Below the pieces are notes generated by a model. That model ran no database searches. It saw only the letters and a program-made list of their open reading frames with translations, and was not told where the DNA came from. From Cryptomeria japonica (lineage: Eukaryota > Streptophyta > Pinopsida > Cupressales > Cupressaceae), in NCBI RefSeq assembly GCF_030272615.1, contig NC_081410.1, forward strand, positions 127,968,640-128,032,639: a stretch of DNA of 64,000 bases, given 5' to 3'. Positions 23,890 through 35,329 of this stretch are shown here, one piece after another (position 1 is the first letter of the stretch; each line of letters begins with the position of its first letter). A program made the translations under genes and the position numbers.

Positions 23890-25025
23890 GCACTAGAGGG
23901 AAAATTTGAATTTTGAATTGTGAAACAAAGCTTACAAACTTGGTTAATGCAAAATTTAAGAAAATAATGATTACACAATTTGAACTTTATTAGAGGAAGG
24001 GAATGACACAATTTCCAACAATGAAAGGAAATTGGAATTTTAAAATTAGGGACAAGGGAATACCACTTAATTTTAAAATTAGAACTTTTAAAATCAAGGT
24101 AGACTATAATTAACCTCTTAATTTTAAAAAGTTTCTTGAAATTTGAAATGTTGAATTTTGAAGGTATTTCCGATTCTAGAGGGATCAAAAATTGATAAAA
24201 TCAACCTACCTTCTATATTAAGGCTATTAAATACAGTCATAACAGTTTGTTGAAATTTCGAGAAAAAAGCCGAGGACCGTGGCAGTTCACTCATGGTCTG
24301 ACCAACTTTTTTCAAAATTTTCAGGGATGGATATTACGATGATTTTAAAGCTAACCCAAAAAAAAATGGCGAATTTTATGATTTCTAGATTGGCGAAATG
24401 AAGGCGCAAATGTGAAAATATGACCCTATTAGGGTTCTGAAGAAAAAAGAAAAAAGAAAAAAAAGGAATTGAATTGCAATTTTGAAAAGGGTCAAACCTA
24501 ATGGATAGGGACACCTTGGAAAATGTTTAGAAATTTGAATGTAAATAAAATTAATTTGAAATTTACACAAAATCCAATTAATTTTAAAAATTAGGGTTTG
24601 ATGACTTAACCACTTAATTTTGAAATTTGAATTTTGGGAAAAAGGGGGGAAACTGAAATTTTGAATTGTAGGATTGAAGACAAATCTGAGAACAATCAGA
24701 AATCTGAAAATTAAATTAAAATCCAATTTTGCACAAGTTCAAGATGATTTTTGAAAATTAGGGTTTTAACAAGTAACCTCTTAATTTTGTAAATTTTAAT
24801 TGCAAATTGAACAAGATGAGGAGGAAATTGAATTTGACAAACAAAACAATTTTCAAATCTAAGATAACCACAAGCAATTTTTACAAATCACAAGTTCAAT
24901 TTTAATTTTAAAAACCGGGGATTTAAATGAATTAACCACTAAGTTTATAGAAAGTTGAAACTTGTAAATGAAAAATATGCAATATTGTTCAAAGGAAAGC
25001 ATGCAAGATGTCGAGTTCACCAAAA
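23890..25025 (-). other. Element E leader and PBS region
   Basis: An AT-rich leader of about 1.1 kb in which short phrases recur (ttaattttaaaa, ttagggtt, aatttgaaa). ORFs here are Phe/Ile-rich artefacts of the base composition. Right after the 5' LTR, at 25022-25004, the minus strand reads TTGGTGAACTCGACATCTT. It starts with TGG as a tRNA-primed site should, but I cannot assign the tRNA. Confidence 0.55.
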
Positions 25026-26264
25026 TGTAATGGTGGGAAAATGGTGAATGATAGATCAAGAAGGAAACTGCCCTTTCCCTCAAAGAGAGATGAGAGTTTC
25101 GCTATTGATTACCATTCAAGCACTTTTTACCATGTTACATTAGGAAGAGGAAAGGATAATTCACTAGATTCAATCTCTCCACATGAAGATGGTAGATTGA
25201 ATTTTGAATGAATTGGGAATGTTAAGTTGATCCCCTCTTCCTTGTTTAAAATGGAAAGGAATTGATTGAATTATGTAGTGCAAAAGTGACAAAGAATTGA
25301 TTATAACTTGAGATCAAAATATGGGATGAAGTTGTGCACCTAGATCTAGAAGTAAAATGTCGAGACGAAGTCGCCTTGTGAATTTGAGGAAAATTTGTCT
25401 GGACCGTGGTGGGAATGTACACGGTCCTCCGAAAAATCCGTGAAACGAAAAGGGTTTTTCCGCCTCTGTAAATGAAGCCCAGATCCAAAATTATAGCTTG
25501 ACACTTGCAACCTACACACAGAAAAGAGAGGAAGATGGGTTGGGATTGGGGGTTTTCCTTTAGGTCAAACCCTAGTTTTGGAATTAACCAAGTAACGAAA
25601 GAAAGTACTTGCAAGTAGATGTAAATGAAAGATTGAATTATAAATCACCTCAAGGGAGGTTGTAGTAGCAATGTTGATAGAAGTGCTTGTGTGGAATTGA
25701 ATGTTGAAATCAATCTCCTCTTCAATGGTTGAATCCTTGACTTGAATGCAACACCTAGCCTTGAAGGGAGACTTGAGAATGCTCAATGTTGGAAAAGAAT
25801 GCTTGAATGCTCTTGAATGCTTGATCATTTGTGAATTTCCTACTCATCCAACTTATTCCCCTTATGCAAATGAGAGGACGAATGCCCCTTAAATACATAT
25901 TAGTGGATTTGAATTTCATCATGGGCAGACATAGAGGGAGTTTCCCGCCCGGTACCCAACCAACAATGCAACCTTAGGAAGGGTCCTGCCCCAAAATAGG
26001 GTAGGGACAGGGGCACCACACCCCTATCCTGGGAGGAAAAGGATGCCACGCCCCTATCCAAGGGGGGACAGTGGCACCACACCCATGTCCTACCCCTTTC
26101 TCTAGGGCAGAGTGCGAACGAGATGATGCAGAGGCTAAGGAAGAAGTTGTTTCCGCAAGCTCAGAAATCTCCAGTCTGTGATCAGGCTAGAGGATTCGAA
26201 TTCGCATGCGTGAGGACCCTAATGCAGTTGAAAATTGCTAGGGTCGCAATTTTATGACACTACA
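25026..26264 (-). repeat. 5' LTR of element E
   Basis: 1239 bp, TGTAATGG...CACTACA (plus sense). It carries about one extra unit in the GC-rich section (about 25975-26095), where a motif with cacccctatcc recurs with spacers. Confidence 0.9.
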
Positions 26265-27085
26265 ACTATATCTCTAAAAGAAAAATATGTGGAATGCATT
26301 GGGTTGGTGCATGAGAATGATGTGTTGAGAATTGAATTGGTGAAATCAGAAAACAATGAGCAAGAGTTGGAAAGAATGGTGACAGTCCTAAGAAGTGATC
26401 TAGATGTTGCAAATGAATTTTAAAAAAAGTTCAGGGTTAGTTCTGCAAGGCTTGATGAATTATTGAAGGATCAATGAGACACTGGAGACACTAGAGGTCT
26501 TGGATTTGACCATGGAGAAAGCTCCGGTACTACAAATTAGGGGAATCCACCAAACAACTTGAATATGAAATCATCGATAAGGCAACACAATGCACACAAA
26601 TTTAATTGTAGATTCTTTTTTTGTAATAAGTTTGGTCATAGAGCAAGTCAATTCAATAATGGAGCAAATCAGAATCATAATGCAGTTCTCGGTCGGTGTT
26701 TAAATTGTAAAAAGTATGATCATAGGAAAAAAGATTGTAGAATGAATGTAAGATGCCTTGCATGTGGAAAGTTTAACAATATGGCTAATTATTGTAGGTC
26801 AAGGAATGATCAAGGACTCAACAAGATAATTTAGAAAAACAATGTTACTTGCTATGCATGCAACAAAATAGGACACATTGCTCAATATTGCAAAAGTAAG
26901 AATACACCGGAAGGGATTGACACATCTAATGAGAAGGGAAAGTAAAAGGTTGATGAAATCGGACAAGCTCATGCTAAACAATGGGTTAGGAAGTCTAATG
27001 ATCAATCGGTAGAGGCAAATTCCCTGGTTACTCAACCGATGGAGTAGAATATTCCTACACTGGAAGGAAACACATCCAGTAACTA
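26265..27085 (+). pseudogene. Element D gag, C-terminal part with zinc knuckles
   Basis: Resumes the gag interrupted by E. A further coiled-coil stretch (KSENNEQELERMVTVLRSDL) is followed by several CCHC-type knuckles. The clearest is CYACNKIGHIAQYC (near 26850-26895); CLNCKKYDHRKKDC and CLACGKFNNMANYC precede it, and a first, CRFFFCNKFGHRASQ, is damaged. Four knuckles in a row is unusual; Copia gags mostly have one. Stops at 26424, 26476, 26538 and 26833 break the frame. Knuckles bind the genomic RNA. Confidence 0.7.
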
Positions 27086-27267
27086 AGGCATTAGCCTTAG
27101 GGGGAGGCAAATGAATGACAGATTCTTTATTACCCTCGGTAGTGGTCTGAAATCTTGTTTCAGATCTTGGTGAAGTCATTTTGGAGGATAACTAGCGTTG
27201 AGATATTGGATTTTGAATCCAATATGATATGTCGACATGCATTAATATCAAAAAGGAATTAGGGTTT

Positions 27268-27276
27268 TATAAATTA
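27268..27276 (+). promoter_or_regulatory. Candidate internal TATA box before element D ORF2
   Basis: TATAAATTA lies 189 bases before the ATG of ORF2, in a non-coding gap of about 370 bp after gag. The sequence that follows (ctcataacactcagagtg) could hold a start site. An internal promoter would let ORF2 be made separately from the LTR transcript; a TATA-like string in AT-rich DNA may also be chance. Confidence 0.35.
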
Positions 27277-27456
27277 AAAAGGATAATTTGTTTCATTTCT
27301 AATCTCATAACACTCAGAGTGAAGTAGAGCGAGATAAAGGCGATTAAGAGGATTTTCCAGCAATTTCTGGTATCCTCTGAGCGTATTTTCAAGGTTTTCA
27401 TCGGCTTAGGTTGAGGGGTATTTTCTCTATTTTCAAGCTATTTTTTTGAAATCGTG

Positions 27457-30400
27457 ATGGCTTTTGGATCTGCTCCTGCTCCGGCAGATGTGGCTACTCC
27501 TGCTATGGTGTACATTCAGGATCGTCCACATCCGAAATTTAAGCAATGCCCTCAAATTACAAAGGTTGATGACTCCATCGACGCATTTTCTAGGGTTCCT
27601 GACGGAGTTCTCTATGTGAAAGATGTGAGAGCATATATTCACTGTACTCTGGAGGATCTGGGATCATCGGAGATAAAATCAATGTACTTGTCCACTTTTC
27701 TGAACAAGGATGGATTGATTAAACCAAAATTTCAAATTCTGAAGGATTAGGGTTTCACCGATATTCAAGAGATGCCCAAGTTTGAGGATGAAATGATTTT
27801 GTACTTGCTGATTCGAGTCCATGGCGAGTTCATGTGGCTTGACCGACCCTACAAAATCACCAAGGAGGCGATTTGTGTTACCACCGGTTTACCCCAAGTC
27901 GATCTTTTGGTGCAACAACAACCACACTTGTAACAAGTGGTATCAGACACCGGACAGGAGGAAGATTCTGAACAATGAAGTGAACAAGCTAACCGATGCC
28001 ACCTTTGACAACCGATCAATGTGGATTAGCACTATTGGAGACAAAGATGTTCAATTTTCAAGCATGGTAATCGGATACAAGGTAACTCAATCCAACCGGT
28101 TGAACTCTATTTCTACTTCCTATATCTACTGTGCACACAAGATGGTAAAGGAAAATGTGAATTATGATCTATGTTAGTGGATGTGCAATGACTTGATTTC
28201 AAATTCGGGAAAGATTAAAGGGAAAAAAAGAAAAGTACATTCCAATATGGAAATCTCATTGTATGTTTAATGCTTTTCTTTTTAAATGAGATACCGAGAT
28301 CCAGTAAGAGGCAATGGGCCTTTGATATACTGGTAGGAAAATGGATTAAGCATGTCTTGAGGAATTTGGGATAGGATAGAGACTCCATTATGTGGGGTTA
28401 TTTCAAAGTATTTCAGAAAGCAATGAAGAAGAGGGAAAGGATACCTAAGCATATAGTTGACAAATACTCTATTGATATATGCTTCATGGTGAAAAAGGAT
28501 GAAACCTTAATGGAGGCAGTGCAACCTAGAACTATCTGGGTTACTGAAATGGGCTATGAGGTTGATGCATAGATCTTGGGTCTTTATGCCAAGATGCTTA
28601 TAGATGCCCAAGTTGATGAGAAGGAGAAAAATTTTGGTATTGTAAAGCAAAAGGAATCTGAAGTGAAGATAGGTTTCAATAAGAAGAAAAGGGAAGGACA
28701 AAGAAAGAAGGTTGGATAGGTTGCCCAGAAGATGTCCTCTGAGATCAAACAAATAATTGTCTTAGCAGAGACATCTCCTTCGCTAGCTATACAGGCTTCT
28801 CCGAAAGAAGGAACCAACAAGGGTATATCGAAGAGGAAGAAACCAAAGACCTTTATTGCTCCTGTTGAATCTGGTTCTGAGACTGAGGAAGAAACCCCGA
28901 AGATTCCTAAGATCTACATGAGCATTCAGAGGAAGAAGCTCGAGGAAGGGAAACTGCAAAAAACCAAAGTCACTCCTCTGACAACACAAAAGAAAATTTT
29001 GAAGGAGAGGAAGCTTACTGAGAAAAGGAAACTGGCCAAGGAGTTTGCTCCCACCACCAATAAGAAGAAGAAATTAGATCTAGATAAAACTCTTGAATCT
29101 GGTAAAGTGTAAGGTTATTGGTCCACTTTTTGTTGTTGAATTAATTGATCAAATTATAAAGGATGGAATTTTGAGTAACATACAACATTATTATGGTGAT
29201 ATGGATGATAAAGAGCAAAAGGAGATAGAGGAATCAATTTTGTTATACTTAGACATATATAAAAAAGTTTTACTGGAGATTCAGAAGCATATACCGACAG
29301 ATTTGTATAATAAGTTACATGCTAGGAGGTTACGTGCTATTGCATAAGACAAACATATAAAGGTTCAGGAATTATTAATTGTTTGTGGTGCTATAATTGG
29401 AGATGAGATGCAACAGTGTCTACATTTTGCTAACAAAATAATTTTCCACAGTAGACACCGACATATAAGTCTTATGGTGAGCAGAGTAGATGAAACTGTC
29501 AAGGAAACTTGTGAGGCTTGGGTTAAATTTTTTGTTGATAAACCAAGTTTCTTTACATCATCGGATACACCACCTAAGTCTGACATTCCAAACATATTGG
29601 TTGATGCTAAGGGTAAAGGTATACTAGGTGGATATCCACCAGTTTTGGAATAGAAATTAACTGAGGACATTCCTCTAACAATAACACGTGTACATGATGT
29701 AGAGATCAACATCCCGGTAGAAGGCAATCCTCCTCTGGTTATTGATGTTGACACAATTGAAATTCATGAGGTAGAGGCTGCAGAAATAACTACACCAAGT
29801 GGTGAAGCCACCGATGCTGAGGAGAAGGTAAAGGATGCAGTTGAACAAAAGGCAGAGGAGAAAGGTCAGGATGAACAAACTAAAGTCAGGTTACTGGCAC
29901 CATCTTCGGCTATTGGTCCCTCATTTTTGGCACTTGACTCATCTAGTCAAGAAGATTTGGTCATTTTGAGAATAAGAATATTGAGCAACTAAGTAGTTTT
30001 GAATTGATGTTTGTTGCGGCTCAAAATTGAGGAAGGAAGGATCAGAGGATAAATAGGTTATTGAGTAGGCCATTCCAATTTTGCAGTAGCTTGCACTAGA
30101 ATGCAAGATAGATCAGGTTGCAAGTCCATCTTATAAGTTGAAAGGTTTGACTGAGCATATTCCAAAAGAGTATAAAACTCTTCAACAAGTGTCAAATCGA
30201 CAGTTGGTGGAAAGGTATAATACAACTAGAAAGGTCACCTGTGATAATATAATCACATCCAACAAAGTTAAGTTGACATAAGAGATGACAAGGATTGATG
30301 AAGCTCTTCATCAATGTAGTCGCATATACCAGTCTTCCACTAACATAACAAAACTTACAGCAAACCTGGATAATAAAGTAAAGGCAGATAAGGACAAGTT

Positions 30401-30755
30401 GGAACAACTTGTAGTCACTTTTGATGGTACTGAATCATTGACCAACTCTATTGATGGTCAAAATTTTCTTTTAGAGACATAAATTTCAGCCCTAGAGAAG
30501 GAAAAGGACAAATTAATCCAGTGGGCAAGAGACTTGAGAGGTTTGGTAAGTCCCTGACTTAATACTTTGTTACTTCATAAGCGATAATTTATGGACTAGA
30601 TGAATATGCCCACACCGGCAACCTTAACAGAAGAAGAATTGCACACTTACATTTTGAACGAGTTTGTATCGATTTTGGGAACCTTAAAATCCGGCCGGGA
30701 TACTTATTTGGCATTTTTGAAGGGTGCTTATCTGGATATTTTCAAGTACATTTAG
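27457..30755 (+). pseudogene. Element D accessory ORF2, function unknown
   Basis: ATG at 27457 opens a frame of about 1100 codons, broken by stops near 27748 and 28174 and by frameshifts around 27830, 28190 and 29110. N-terminal part: about 130 residues with EMILYLLIRVHGEFMWLDRP and ITKEAICVTTGLPQ, resembling the conserved module in plant retrotransposon accessory proteins. Middle: AQPRTIWVTEMGYEVD-like region, then a Lys/Arg/Glu-rich low-complexity segment (28730-29110; KKKKLDLDK) that could be nuclear-localising. C-terminal part: helical, with EMTRIDEALHQCSRIYQSS and NLDNKVKADKDKLEQL. It lies where pol would be. No RT, integrase, RNase H or protease motif is seen. I do not know its role. 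Confidence 0.6.
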
Positions 30756-30998
30756 ATCCAGTAATCACAATTTCGCTCTGTACAGAATTTCATTAATTTC
30801 TTCTTCTTTTTTGCCCTAGCCTTTGGCATTGTTGTCAAAGGGAGAGAGGTGGATGTGAAAAATGTCAAGGGACATAAGAAGTAATGTATATCTCAGGGGG
30901 AGCAGTCTTCTGAGATCAGTTTTGGGAGATTAGTTTTTGGACAAGAACTGGTACAACACTTCAACGATCCATTTTCACATGAGTATTACCGTCAATGC
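30756..30998. other. Element D 3' untranslated stretch
   Basis: No coding seen between the stop of ORF2 and the PPT. The phrase ttggcattgttgtcaaaggg resembles the usual end of Copia elements and may be an older copy of the PPT region. Confidence 0.5.
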
Positions 30999-31010
30999 CA
31001 AAGGGGGAGA
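30999..31010 (+). other. Polypurine tract of element D
   Basis: CAAAGGGGGAGA followed by T and the 3' LTR start TGTTGG: the classic plant Copia arrangement. This is the main sign that D belongs to Copia although its pol is missing. Confidence 0.9.
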
Positions 31011-31011
31011 T

Positions 31012-31902
31012 TGTTGGCAATTGCCACTCATTCAGGTTATAGGTGTTGTCATTGATGGAAAAACACTTTATGGGAGATCCGTCAATCAAGGTAAGCGGCA
31101 TTCACTTCATCGACATTCAGGGAACCGACAAGAATGTAGCCAACAAACTTGGAACCGGTATTCTAAGGCTAACATAGGAGATTGATCCAGCAAGCATGGA
31201 CGCGGTAATGATCATATAGTTTTGTGTTTATATTTTTTGGGGGATGACATGTGTATTATCATTTATAATATGATTGTAAGCCGACATAAGGCATTTGTGT
31301 TTATTCATGTAAATTTAGTATTTAAGTCAGTTCGGGTTAGGTCATTTTATGGATATGACAGATAAGAGATGCGATAGCTTATGTGATGGTACGCGAGCAA
31401 GATCTTGATCGATAGAATGTGAATGTAAAGATGAAGCGATCTAAGTTACTGGTAAGAGAGGTTACAGTTTAACAGGTACAAACAGTGCTTAAATCGGAAC
31501 TCATCCAGCATAGCAGATACACATTCTGAGTTTAGTGTTTGTTTGTAATCCAATACTATGGATTTGTAATCAGTGAGGCTCCTTTTGTGATGAGCAGTGT
31601 TCTCTAGGCAACGTGCCTTCCTGCATGTGCAAGCCCCTCTTGTAATATTTGTTCAGTTATCCAGTGGATAGATATTGTGGGTCTCCAATACCACTGTGGT
31701 TTTTCCTCTTTCAGGTTTTCCACGTATAAATCTTTGTGTTATGGTGTTGATTCATGTGGTTGCATAAATATTACTTGTTGTTACTTTCTTTTATGCATAC
31801 CGATTAATAAGTGGATTTGTTAATAAGGTTAAAAATATTATATTTGGCAGAACAATGATTCACAACCCCCCCCCGGCTTCTCAATGTTCTTGGATTCCAA
31901 CA
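31012..31902 (+). repeat. 3' LTR of element D
   Basis: 891 bp, TGTTGGCAATTGCC...GGATTCCAACA. Clearly homologous to 17112-18034, with scattered substitutions and small gaps (about 30 bp missing near 31435). Confidence 0.9.
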
Positions 31903-32444
31903 AGATCATCCTCATATATATACTATCTTCTGAGAAGTATAATCTTCTAAGTCGGCCAAGACAAAGATAAAAAATAGGTCAACACTAAACATTTTGATGG
32001 TGGGAAGGAATGAGAAGTAGACCATACCACAACACACATCACCGGTTAGATCAACATGTTACATCCATTACTAATTTTGGACCCAAATCATGACTCATGC
32101 ATTGCACCAATGTTGCTACTCATCCTTTAATTTCAAACTTAATCCAAACCCCAAAACCATTGCCCAATACAACAAAAAATAGGAATGAAACCAATAAATA
32201 CAAGAATACAATCGATCAACAACATGTTTGATAAATAGAGACATCTGGATCACCATCAACTCAACTAATCCATACCGAAACACATCTTTCGGAGCACCAA
32301 AGGTTTTGGGGACACATCTTCTAGATTACCAACACCAAGATCAAATGTTGACACCAATGACAACCATTGTGTTGACACCAATGGCAAGCATTATGTTGAC
32401 ATCAATGACAACCAATCATACTCATCAACAACACATTTGCAACA
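31903..32444 (-). repeat. 5' LTR of element C, outer part
   Basis: Continues the LTR cut at 17111: gatcatcctcatatatatac matches the 3' LTR near 11812-11832, and the homology runs to acatttgcaaca at 32444. The next five bases are the CATGT target duplication. Confidence 0.9.
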
Positions 32445-32449
32445 CATGT

Positions 32450-33200
32450 CGCCATCTAGTGGAAGGAGGTGTAGTTGGATACAAACCTGAGAGGAAGGAG
32501 CGGATCAAAAAGTAGGATAGGATGATAATGAAAATCAAAGGCCAATTCATACCCATGAATTATGAGATAGAGTTGCTAAAGAAGCTTCAGAACCTATGGC
32601 AAAGAGAGATGACCATAAAGGAATACACCAAGGAGTTCCACAAGATGATCATTAGGACTAGATATAGTGAAACGGGAAGAGAGACAGGGGAGAAATACAT
32701 TAATGGCCTCAAAACTGAGATTCAAGACAAATTAATCCTGGTCTAGATGACTACCATGGAGGAGGCTTGCCAATTTGCACTGAAGGTAGAAGAAGAGCTA
32801 GCTAGTAGAGAAAAAAGAATGTGGAGGAGTAGAAACCGAAGACATACAGAAATATAGATAGAACACACTAAGCAGAGAACTTACACCAATAAAAAATAGA
32901 GGAAGGAGACCTTTCTGGAGGGAGGTGAGAAGACCTAGGGAAGAGTCATACCACAACTGGAGGAAAGGGGAAGACTATTTCCATGATCATGGATATCGAA
33001 GGAATGAGAGGTGATTTAATTGGCGACCATTTTGGGGAACATGTTTTAAGTGCGGGGAAGTAGGGAATTGTGCCTTTCGATGTTGCTATGGTAGAAAATG
33101 GAAGCCAAGAGATTACAGAGCCAAAAATACCTATGTCGAGGAAGAACGAGATAGATCATTTCGGTCCATGGGACATCCAAAAAGGGAAAATCATTAGTCA
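32450..33200 (+). pseudogene. Element B gag, C-terminal part with zinc knuckle
   Basis: Continues the gag cut at 11433. Frame 32522-32746 reads MKIKGQFIPMNYEIELLKKL and EYTKEFHKMIIRT, the Gypsy capsid region. TTMEEACQFALKVEEEL follows, then an Arg-rich stretch, and a knuckle CFKCGEVGNCAFRC near 33048-33090 whose usual His is replaced by Asn. Stops and at least two frameshifts interrupt it. Confidence 0.8.
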
Positions 33201-33279
33201 TGAGGGGAACCATGTTGTAAAAAGAAGTTAGAGTCGAATCAACACAATGAAGAAGCTTGTTCCAGATAAAATGCAGGTC

Positions 33280-35150
33280 CAGAGGCAATTGTTCTAAGGT
33301 TATCATTAATAGTGGCAATACCAACAATTTGATCTTAGAGGAGATGATGAAGAAGTTGAAACTGAAGAGGATTGAACACCCAACTCCATATTGGATTGCT
33401 TAGATATAGGATGATCATAATTTTTTTGGTAAATGAGCAATTCTTGGTTAGTTTTCACATTGGCTCCTATAAAGATGAATTTTTGTGTGATATAATACTG
33501 ATGGATGCTTGTTATTTATTATTGGGGAGACCTTGGCAGCATGATAGGAGGGCCATACATGATGAAAGAAAGAACACTTACACTATAAGTATGAATGCAA
33601 AGAAGCACATCTTTATTCCCTTGAAAGAAGAGTTGAAGGAAGTAGTGTGTGGTAATGCAAGGATCTGTCTAGTGGATGGGAGGAAGTTCTTAGGTGGATT
33701 GAAGCATGAGAACACATGTTTTGCACTAACTCTAGGAAAATATGATAGAAAGGATGTTGAAAATGCTAGCACGAGAGAAATGGGAATACCATAGAAGGAG
33801 GTTACAGGTTTTCTCGAAGAATACCAACACATTGTGTTAGAAAATGTTTTGGAAGGATTGCTACCAATCTAATGTATCGACCATCAGATAGACTTTATAC
33901 CAGGGGCATGCTTTCTTAACAAATTATAACATCAGATGACACTAGCAAAGAATGCAGAACTAAGCAAAAAAGTACATGAGTTGTTGGAGAAAGGATTGAT
34001 ATAGGAGAGTTTGAGCCCATGCATGGTAACTGCTATCTTGGCACCAAAGAAAGATGGAGAATGGAGAATGGAGAATGTGTACTAGCTCAAGAGCCATCAA
34101 TAAGATCAGCATTAAGTATTAATTTCCTTTGCCAAGGATGGATGACATACTGCATTGTCTGAGTGATGCAAATTACTTCATCAAGATTGATCTCAAGAGT
34201 GGATACCATTAGATTAGGATTCATAAGGGTGATGAATGACAAACTACATTCAAGACCAATGAAGGATTGTATGAGTAGTTGGCCATGCCTTTGGACTCAC
34301 TAATTCTTAGAGCTTATTCATGTAGCTAATGGACAAAGTGTTGAAGGAGTTCCTAGGTAAGTTTCTCATTGTTTATTTGGATGACATTCTGATTTTTAGC
34401 AAGACACAGGAAGTTTATATCTGACACATCGAACAAGTGTTCCAATTTCTGAGGGAAGAGAAATAGTTGATCAACATCAAGAGGTACAGTTTCATGAAGA
34501 CAAAATTGGTTTATCTTAGATTTTTTATCTATGTGGAAGGATTGAAGATGGATCCGAAGAAGGTGAGAAATTTTTTGGAATGGCTTACACCAATAGATGT
34601 TAGGGAGGTAAGATCTTTTCATGGTATAGAAAGTTTTTACCAAATTTCATTAAAAAATTTAGTACTATTTGCACACTAATGACAAAAGAAATGAGAGGAG
34701 TTCGGAAAATTAAGAAGCTTTGAATTGCTAAAGCAAAAAGTGGTGGAGCAGTCGGTACTAGCCTTACCAAAACTTCAACAAAGTCTTTCAAGTGGATTGT
34801 GATGCTAATGGCAGTGTTATAGGAGTGGTCCTGAGCTAGGAAGGAAGACCAATTGCTTATTTCAATGAGATGTTTAATAATGCCCAAAGAAGGTATTCAA
34901 TGTATGACCAAGAATTCTATGCCATAATTCAAGCATTAAATAAATGGAGACATAATTTGTTGTCAAAGGGATTTGTATTTTATACTAACCACCAAGAACT
35001 CTAGTACCTAAGCAATCAAAGTAAGTTGAACCAAAGGCATGTGTGGTAGGTAGAGTTCATGCATGGTTACACATTTGCCCTCAAGAACATCATAGGAAGT
35101 CAAATTGGGTTGTGGATGTACTAAGTAGGAGAAACCTGATGATGTAGATG
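33280..35150 (+). pseudogene. Element B protease, reverse transcriptase and RNase H
   Basis: Protease remnant at about 33290-33570: the active-site triad is damaged, but LMDACYLLLGRPWQHDRRAI, the conserved end of Gypsy retropepsin, is clear. RT at 33940-34680: SPCMVTAILAPKKDGEWRM, HAFGLTNS and the catalytic IVYLDDILIFSKT (34364-34402), then KKVRNFLEWLTP and VREVRSFHGIESFYQ of the connection. RNase H at 34680-35100 is readable in pieces (ALPKLQQS; DQEFYAIIQAL-like; FYTNHQEL). Stops occur about every 30-40 codons, more than in C, D or E, which agrees with B being older. Confidence 0.8.
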
Positions 35151-35329
35151 AGGGTGTTTATAATGGGATTTGATGAATTAAAATATTTTATGGAGCTAAT
35201 CTTGACTTTGTAGAGGCATGAAAGGCAAGTAGAGAGCTAGTTGTGATGAGCAAAAGCAAGTAGCTAGAATACTTCATCCAGGACAACATGTTGTTCAAAG
35301 AAAATCAATAGTGTATCCCCATGAGATCA

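Larger units (their letters stand above)
18423..26264 (-). mobile_element. Element E: non-autonomous gag-protease LTR element
   Basis: Ends TGTAATGG...CACTACA in plus sense, about 7.8 kb. Flanking 5-mers are GCTAT (18418-18422) and ACTAT (26265-26269), one mismatch. It interrupts the gag of D. Both LTRs are well preserved, so it is the youngest layer. Internally on the minus strand it has a long AT-rich leader (25025-23890), then a gag-protease ORF with a proline-rich tail (23889-20548), then about 0.9 kb without coding up to the PPT. No RT, RNase H or integrase is present, a layout like the terminal-repeat retrotransposons with a gag domain (TR-GAG). Confidence 0.85.
17112..31902 (+). mobile_element. 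Element D: non-autonomous Copia-like element with a second ORF
   Basis: Ends TGTTGG...CCAACA; flanking 5-mers AGATT (17107-17111) and AGATC (31903-31907) differ at one base, fitting a mutated target duplication. It interrupts the 5' LTR of C, which resumes at 31903. Its own sequence (17112-18422 plus 26265-31902, about 6.9 kb) holds 5' LTR, initiator-Met-type PBS, a gag with a coiled coil and zinc knuckles, a long second ORF, PPT and 3' LTR. I find no protease, integrase, RT or RNase H, so it must have moved with another element's enzymes. Confidence 0.85.
11434..32444 (-). mobile_element. Element C: Ty1/Copia retrotransposon
   Basis: The ends are TGTTG...CAACA, with perfect 5-bp target duplications CATGT at 11429-11433 and 32445-32449. 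Removing the element rejoins the gag of B in readable order. C lies on the minus strand: 5' LTR at the right (16649-17111 plus 31903-32444, split by element D), PBS, gag, protease, integrase, RT, RNase H, PPT, 3' LTR at the left. Gene order with integrase before RT marks it as Copia. Its own sequence is about 6.2 kb. Confidence 0.9.

Noticed and set aside
24287-24726. Phe/Ile-rich minus-strand ORFs that look like membrane proteins
   Set aside because: Produced by the very AT-rich leader of element E; no start context, no family match.
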